Below, one piece after another: positions 14,810 to 17,156 of a stretch of DNA of 17,156 nt. Location of the stretch: NCBI GenBank assembly GCA_002336725.1, contig DDEO01000099.1, forward strand, positions 1-17,156. Reading direction: 5' to 3'. A program made the position numbers and the translations under genes. Every line of letters begins with the position of its first letter. Position 1 is the first letter of the stretch. The notes under the pieces are model-generated. The model had not been told where the DNA came from. It searched no databases and was given only the letters and a program-made list of their open reading frames with translations. Source of the DNA: Bacteroidetes bacterium UBA1952. Its GTDB lineage: Bacteria; Bacteroidota; Bacteroidia; Chitinophagales; Chitinophagaceae.

Positions 14810-15602
14810 ATGAAAGAATCCCGCCGCCTGCACCTGCACTTCGCTCTCCTCGCAGTGGCCCTGGCAGGGCAGGCGTGCACCCCAAAAAGTCAGCCTGAAA
14901 CCCCGCCGCCTAAAGCAATTTCCGGAAATCCAACGCCTATTTCCGGAAATCCAGCCACCGAAATTTCCGGAAATTCAGCCCCACCGGATACCCTGAATGT
15001 GCGCGGCTTCATTTATCCACGCACCGGAAAAATGTCCGCCGACTTCCTGCCCCGGCCCGGCAACTTATGAAGTGCAATACGAAACAGAAGGCGACCTCAA
15101 CAACGACGGCTTTGCCGACCGCGCCGTGGTGTTGCAAAACAAGGCAGACAGCGCGGGCATCCGGCCGGTATTGGCTTTGCTAGGACAACTCGACAAGTCG
15201 TACCGCCTCGATAAAGTTTCCGGCTATGCCTTTCCGGTAGCCTACAACGAAGTGGGCTTTCAACTCCATGACACCGAAGACCTCACAATCGACAACGGCG
15301 AACTGCGCATTGACCTCTACTCCATCGGGCCATCCGGCAACAGCACCAGCATCTTCAAATACTTTGGGCGGGACCTTTTATTAACCTACATCGAGACGTA
15401 CAACATGGGTGCCGGCAGTCACCTGCGGGCCGAATACGATGTCTTTAAAGGCACACTCACCGAGGCCGAAACCAACACCATGAAGGATGATATGCCCACG
15501 GAAGTAAGAGAATACCGGCTCAAAAAGAAGACTTTCCATTTTGAAAGCGCCGACCCTAAGGAAATTATCTCGCAGGCATTCCGGCAGGCGCGCGACCGAT
15601 AA
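14810..15602 (+). pseudogene. Lipoprotein gene broken by a +1 frameshift
   Basis: Two overlapping plus-strand frames make sense only together. The first starts at 14810 (MKESRRLHL...), has a hydrophobic signal and a possible lipid Cys23 (AGQAC, a poor lipobox with Gly at -3), and stops at 15070. The second continues to 15602 with a good globular sequence, TYEVQYETEGDLNNDGFAD..., but has no signal of its own. The join lies at the CCCC run 15050-15053; reading one C fewer gives ...SADFLPGPATYEVQYETEG... and one protein of about 263 residues. The DLNNDGFAD stretch resembles the calcium-binding loop of FG-GAP/VCBS-type repeats, but I do not recognise the family. Residues of about 36-55 are an ISGN repeat encoded by three TTTCCGGAAA palindromes. 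It may be a true pseudogene, a sequencing error in the C-run, or, less likely, programmed slippage. Its 3' end converges on the next gene with 22 bp between. Confidence 0.7.
14919..14973. repeat. Triplet of TTTCCGGAAA palindromes coding for ISGN repeats
   Basis: Exact copies at 14919-14928, 14940-14949 and 14964-14973, with starts 21 and 24 bp apart, both multiples of three. They encode AISGNPTPISGNPATEISGN in the low-complexity linker just after the lipoprotein signal. This is the densest cluster of the palindrome in the window and appears to be a local, in-frame expansion. Confidence 0.85.
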
Positions 15603-15603
15603 C

Positions 15604-15620
15604 GCGGTCTTTTAAACCGC
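15604..15620. terminator. Possible shared terminator of two convergent genes
   Basis: GCGGT (15604-15608) pairs with ACCGC (15616-15620) around a 7-nt loop. It fills the 22-bp gap between two convergent stop codons. The stem is short and T-runs are weak on both sides, so termination is only a guess from position. Confidence 0.4.
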
Positions 15621-15624
15621 ATTC

Positions 15625-16275
15625 CTATTTTCGTTCCTTCCGGATGATTCCTGCCTTGTCCATATCCGCCACGATGGTGCGGGCATAGGCGCGGCCCAGG
15701 CTCTCGGCGCTCGACGGGTCAAAGGACTCCGATTGGGCGGTATAAACGAGTGCATCGCCGTTTTGAGTGAGGTCATAGAGATTGGCTTCCCAGAAATAGC
15801 GAGTGTTGGTTGTGTAATATCCCGGCGAATACATCCGGTCATACACGGTGGTGTAGTAGCCCCAGAAGCGATTGTAGTAGCCCCCCACCGGCGCATAGCT
15901 CACGCTGGCAGGCACATAGCTCTTCTCCTTGGACTTGTCGAGCAAAACGACCGTCAGGATGGCATCGGCATTGCTGCTTTGCAGCTGTTTGATGGCAGCG
16001 TCTTCGCTGGTGCGTTCAAGGCGCTGCGGGCCGTATTGAGCGTAGGTAGAAAAGGCGTTGTAGCCCTGCTTTTGCAGCGCGGCGGCCATGTCGGTTTCCA
16101 TTTGCTGGCGGGTGCCGCGCCCCACCGGCTCGTTGCCGTTGAGCACCATCACGGCGATGTGTTTAAAATTCCGGGCGGTAGCGTCGGGCTTTTTCCAGGA
16201 GTTGGTAACATAGGTGCTGCTGCCGCAACTGGCGGCCACAAAGGCGAAGAACAGGAAAGCGATGAGGACGCGCAT
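15625..16275 (-). CDS. Lipoprotein of unknown function
   Basis: Predicted lipoprotein of 216 residues: signal MRVLIAFLFFAFVAASC with lipid Cys17, so anchored in the cell envelope. The start at 16275 is fixed by this signal. The mature part begins STYVTNSWKKPDATARNFKHIAVMVL, followed by a helix (GTRQQMETDMAAALQKQGY) and a strand with ADAILTVVLLDKS. The order of strand, helix and strand, together with a Tyr/Gly-rich middle (about residues 128-160), recalls DUF4136-like or CsgG-like lipoproteins that oligomerise in the envelope, but I cannot assign a family with certainty. The C-terminal helix has ESLGRAYARTIVADMDKAGII. It is convergent with the broken lipoprotein gene and lies 76 bp downstream of the transposase on the same strand; no terminator is evident between them. 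Confidence 0.8.
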   Translation of the reverse strand: MRVLIAFLFFAFVAASCGSSTYVTNSWKKPDATARNFKHIAVMVLNGNEPVGRGTRQQMETDMAAALQKQGYNAFSTYAQYGPQRLERTSEDAAIKQLQSSNADAILTVVLLDKSKEKSYVPASVSYAPVGGYYNRFWGYYTTVYDRMYSPGYYTTNTRYFWEANLYDLTQNGDALVYTAQSESFDPSSAESLGRAYARTIVADMDKAGIIRKERK

Positions 16276-16351
16276 GGTAGGAAAGGGGTTTTAAAGGCGA
16301 ATAAAAGCCGTAAAAAATGTGCCGGTTTCCGGGGTCGCTTACCAGGGCGAA

Positions 16352-16804
16352 TCAGTCCCAGACGTAACGCTCATCGTATTCCACGTCGTATTTTCGGAGA
16401 ATTGCCCGGAATTCGTCTTGGAAGGTGCTTTTCCGGTGATGCTCGTGCTGACGGGCAATGTAGCGCTGCACGCGGTCGGTTTCGGCAGGGTTAACAGAGA
16501 AAGCGCCATATCCGTTTTGCCAGTAAAAGTTCTGGTAGCCGTCGCCATGCGTCTTCATCCATTTGGAGGAATGGGACTTTACTTCCTCTACAAGCTTCAT
16601 CAAGGCTATTTTCTGGGAGAGTTTACACAGGATATGGACATGGTCGATGTAGCCGCCGACTTCTATGGGCTGGCATTCCAGCCGCTTGCAGATGCCGCCG
16701 AGGTAGCTATGCAGCGCCGCTTCTACCGGCGGGTGGATGAAGGGCTGCCGGTATTTCGTGCTGAAGACAATGTGGACGTAATTTTTCACAAGCGACTGGC
16801 CCAT
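16352..16804 (-). CDS. IS200-like / REP-associated Y1 transposase
   Basis: Single-strand DNA transposase of the HUH Y1 superfamily (Transposase_17), 150 residues from the ATG at 16804. The frame also opens at 16828, but MGQSLVKNYVHIVFSTKYRQP is the typical beginning of the family, so I prefer the internal start. The HUH metal-binding motif is H55-V-H57 (DHVHIL), and the catalytic tyrosine is probably Tyr99 in QNGYGAFSV; both are intact. Such enzymes nick and join single-stranded DNA at hairpins. Bacteroidota carry many copies, some as IS200-type elements and some as RAYT genes bound to REP hairpins. Here the start side is followed by about 320 bp of hairpins and repeats, while the stop side has none that match. 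That favours a RAYT-type gene or a one-sided IS remnant. No accessory TnpB gene is present. Confidence 0.88.
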   Translation of the reverse strand: MGQSLVKNYVHIVFSTKYRQPFIHPPVEAALHSYLGGICKRLECQPIEVGGYIDHVHILCKLSQKIALMKLVEEVKSHSSKWMKTHGDGYQNFYWQNGYGAFSVNPAETDRVQRYIARQHEHHRKSTFQDEFRAILRKYDVEYDERYVWD

Positions 16805-16844
16805 ATGGATACTGGTTTTTCGGGTCAAGGTAATTATAGAAGGG

Positions 16845-16939
16845 GAAAATTCATAGGGTCTGGGTCTATAGATGGAGGAATTTCATGGGGCTTGGGCCTA
16901 TAGGACAGGAATTGCATGGGGAATGGCTTGGGTCGATGG
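16845..16939. repeat. Three degenerate 31-bp tandem repeats
   Basis: Units at 16845-16875, 16876-16906 and 16907-16939 share the pattern GAATT.CATGGGG..TGGG.CTATAG with several substitutions. They begin about 40 bp upstream of the transposase ATG, where its promoter or left-end sequence should be. Part of a region longer than 300 bp without a gene (16829-17156) that is otherwise filled by hairpins. Confidence 0.6.
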
Positions 16940-16949
16940 GCTGCGCCCA
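16937..16949. repeat. REP-like hairpin with CTGCG loop (third)
   Basis: TGGG CTGCG CCCA: a 4-bp stem around the same CTGCG loop as the two hairpins near 14.65 kb. It lies in the array beside the transposase, which ties the two places together. Confidence 0.55.
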
Positions 16950-17018
16950 CCGCAGACCGATGGCACCCTTTCAGGGCTTTATACAAAAAGAAGATCGCTA
17001 TTGTGTAAACCAGGTTGT

Positions 17019-17156
17019 ACAAGCCCCGAAGGGGCGCCATCCATTACCGTGGGGTGAAGCCCCACGACGATGACCACCACAGGCCCATAGCAGCACAAGC
17101 CCCGAAGGCGCGCCATCCATTACCGTGGGGTGAAGCCCCACGACGACGACGACCAC
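17019..17156. repeat. Two copies of a 76-bp-period double-hairpin repeat (REP/BIME-like)
   Basis: Copies begin at 17019 and 17095 (ACAAGCCCCGAAGG...). Each holds two hairpins: GCCCC-GAA-GGGGC (17023-17035; one stem mismatch in the second copy, 17099-17111) and CGTGGGG-TGAAG-CCCCACG (17048-17066 and 17124-17142, identical). Copy two has one extra CGA triplet near its end. The second copy reaches the window edge, so the array may continue. Confidence 0.8.

Larger units (their letters stand above)
16352..17156. mobile_element. Y1 transposase gene with its flanking hairpin array
   Basis: The transposase and the repeats on its start side together form a plausible RAYT/REP locus: three 31-bp degenerate repeats, a CTGCG-loop hairpin, a CCCTTTCAGGG hairpin (16966-16976), and two copies of a 76-bp-period unit with two hairpins each. 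The outer boundary is not in the window and no target duplication can be seen (none is expected for this family). Which hairpin the enzyme recognises is unknown. Confidence 0.5.

Noticed and set aside
16834..17040. Minus-strand open frame of 68 codons upstream of the transposase
   Set aside because: It is formed by the 31-bp degenerate repeats (PKPHEIPPS-like repeats) and lacks any sign of a real protein.

Overview
The window comes from a Bacteroidota chromosome. It carries the complete gliding/type IX secretion core gldK-gldL-gldM-gldN in the standard order, a TamB next to a lipoprotein-type Omp85 protein (TamL, an arrangement known from Bacteroidota), and many predicted lipoproteins. By eye the GC content is near 50%. 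The class (Saprospiria, Chitinophagia or Cytophagia) cannot be fixed from this sequence alone.

Layout: bases 1-182 hold two copies of a 51-bp tandem repeat and no convincing gene. comB (2-phosphosulfolactate phosphatase), gldN, gldM, gldL, gldK, tamL and tamB all lie on the minus strand from 183 to 13406, so transcription runs tamB-tamL and then gldK-L-M-N-comB. A rho-independent terminator (972-1005) separates gldN from comB. A divergent spacer with two strong inverted repeats separates tamB from a plus-strand YkuD L,D-transpeptidase lipoprotein (13568-14527). A spacer of REP-like hairpins and short direct repeats follows. Next come a plus-strand lipoprotein gene broken by a +1 frameshift (14810-15602), a convergent minus-strand lipoprotein of unknown function (15625-16275), and an IS200-like/REP-associated Y1 transposase (16352-16804). 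The last 320 bp are packed with hairpins and repeats.

How the genes fit together: most of the window concerns the cell envelope. TamB and TamL are expected to move lipids or assemble outer-membrane proteins across the periplasm. GldL and GldM form the proton-driven motor of gliding and type IX secretion, and GldK and GldN form the periplasmic ring on the outer membrane. The L,D-transpeptidase modifies peptidoglycan. comB makes sulfolactate, which could feed cysteate and the sulfonolipids linked to gliding in this phylum; that link is inference.

The most unusual signal is not a gene. The 10-bp palindrome TTTCCGGAAA occurs 13 times by manual count, against about 0.02 expected by chance. It occurs inside coding regions in all three reading frames (read as FRK, SGN/SGK or FPE), as head-to-tail pairs in two spacers, and as a triplet coding for ISGN repeats in the broken lipoprotein. 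This looks like a highly iterated palindrome maintained at the DNA level, comparable in style to cyanobacterial HIP1 or to DNA uptake sequences.
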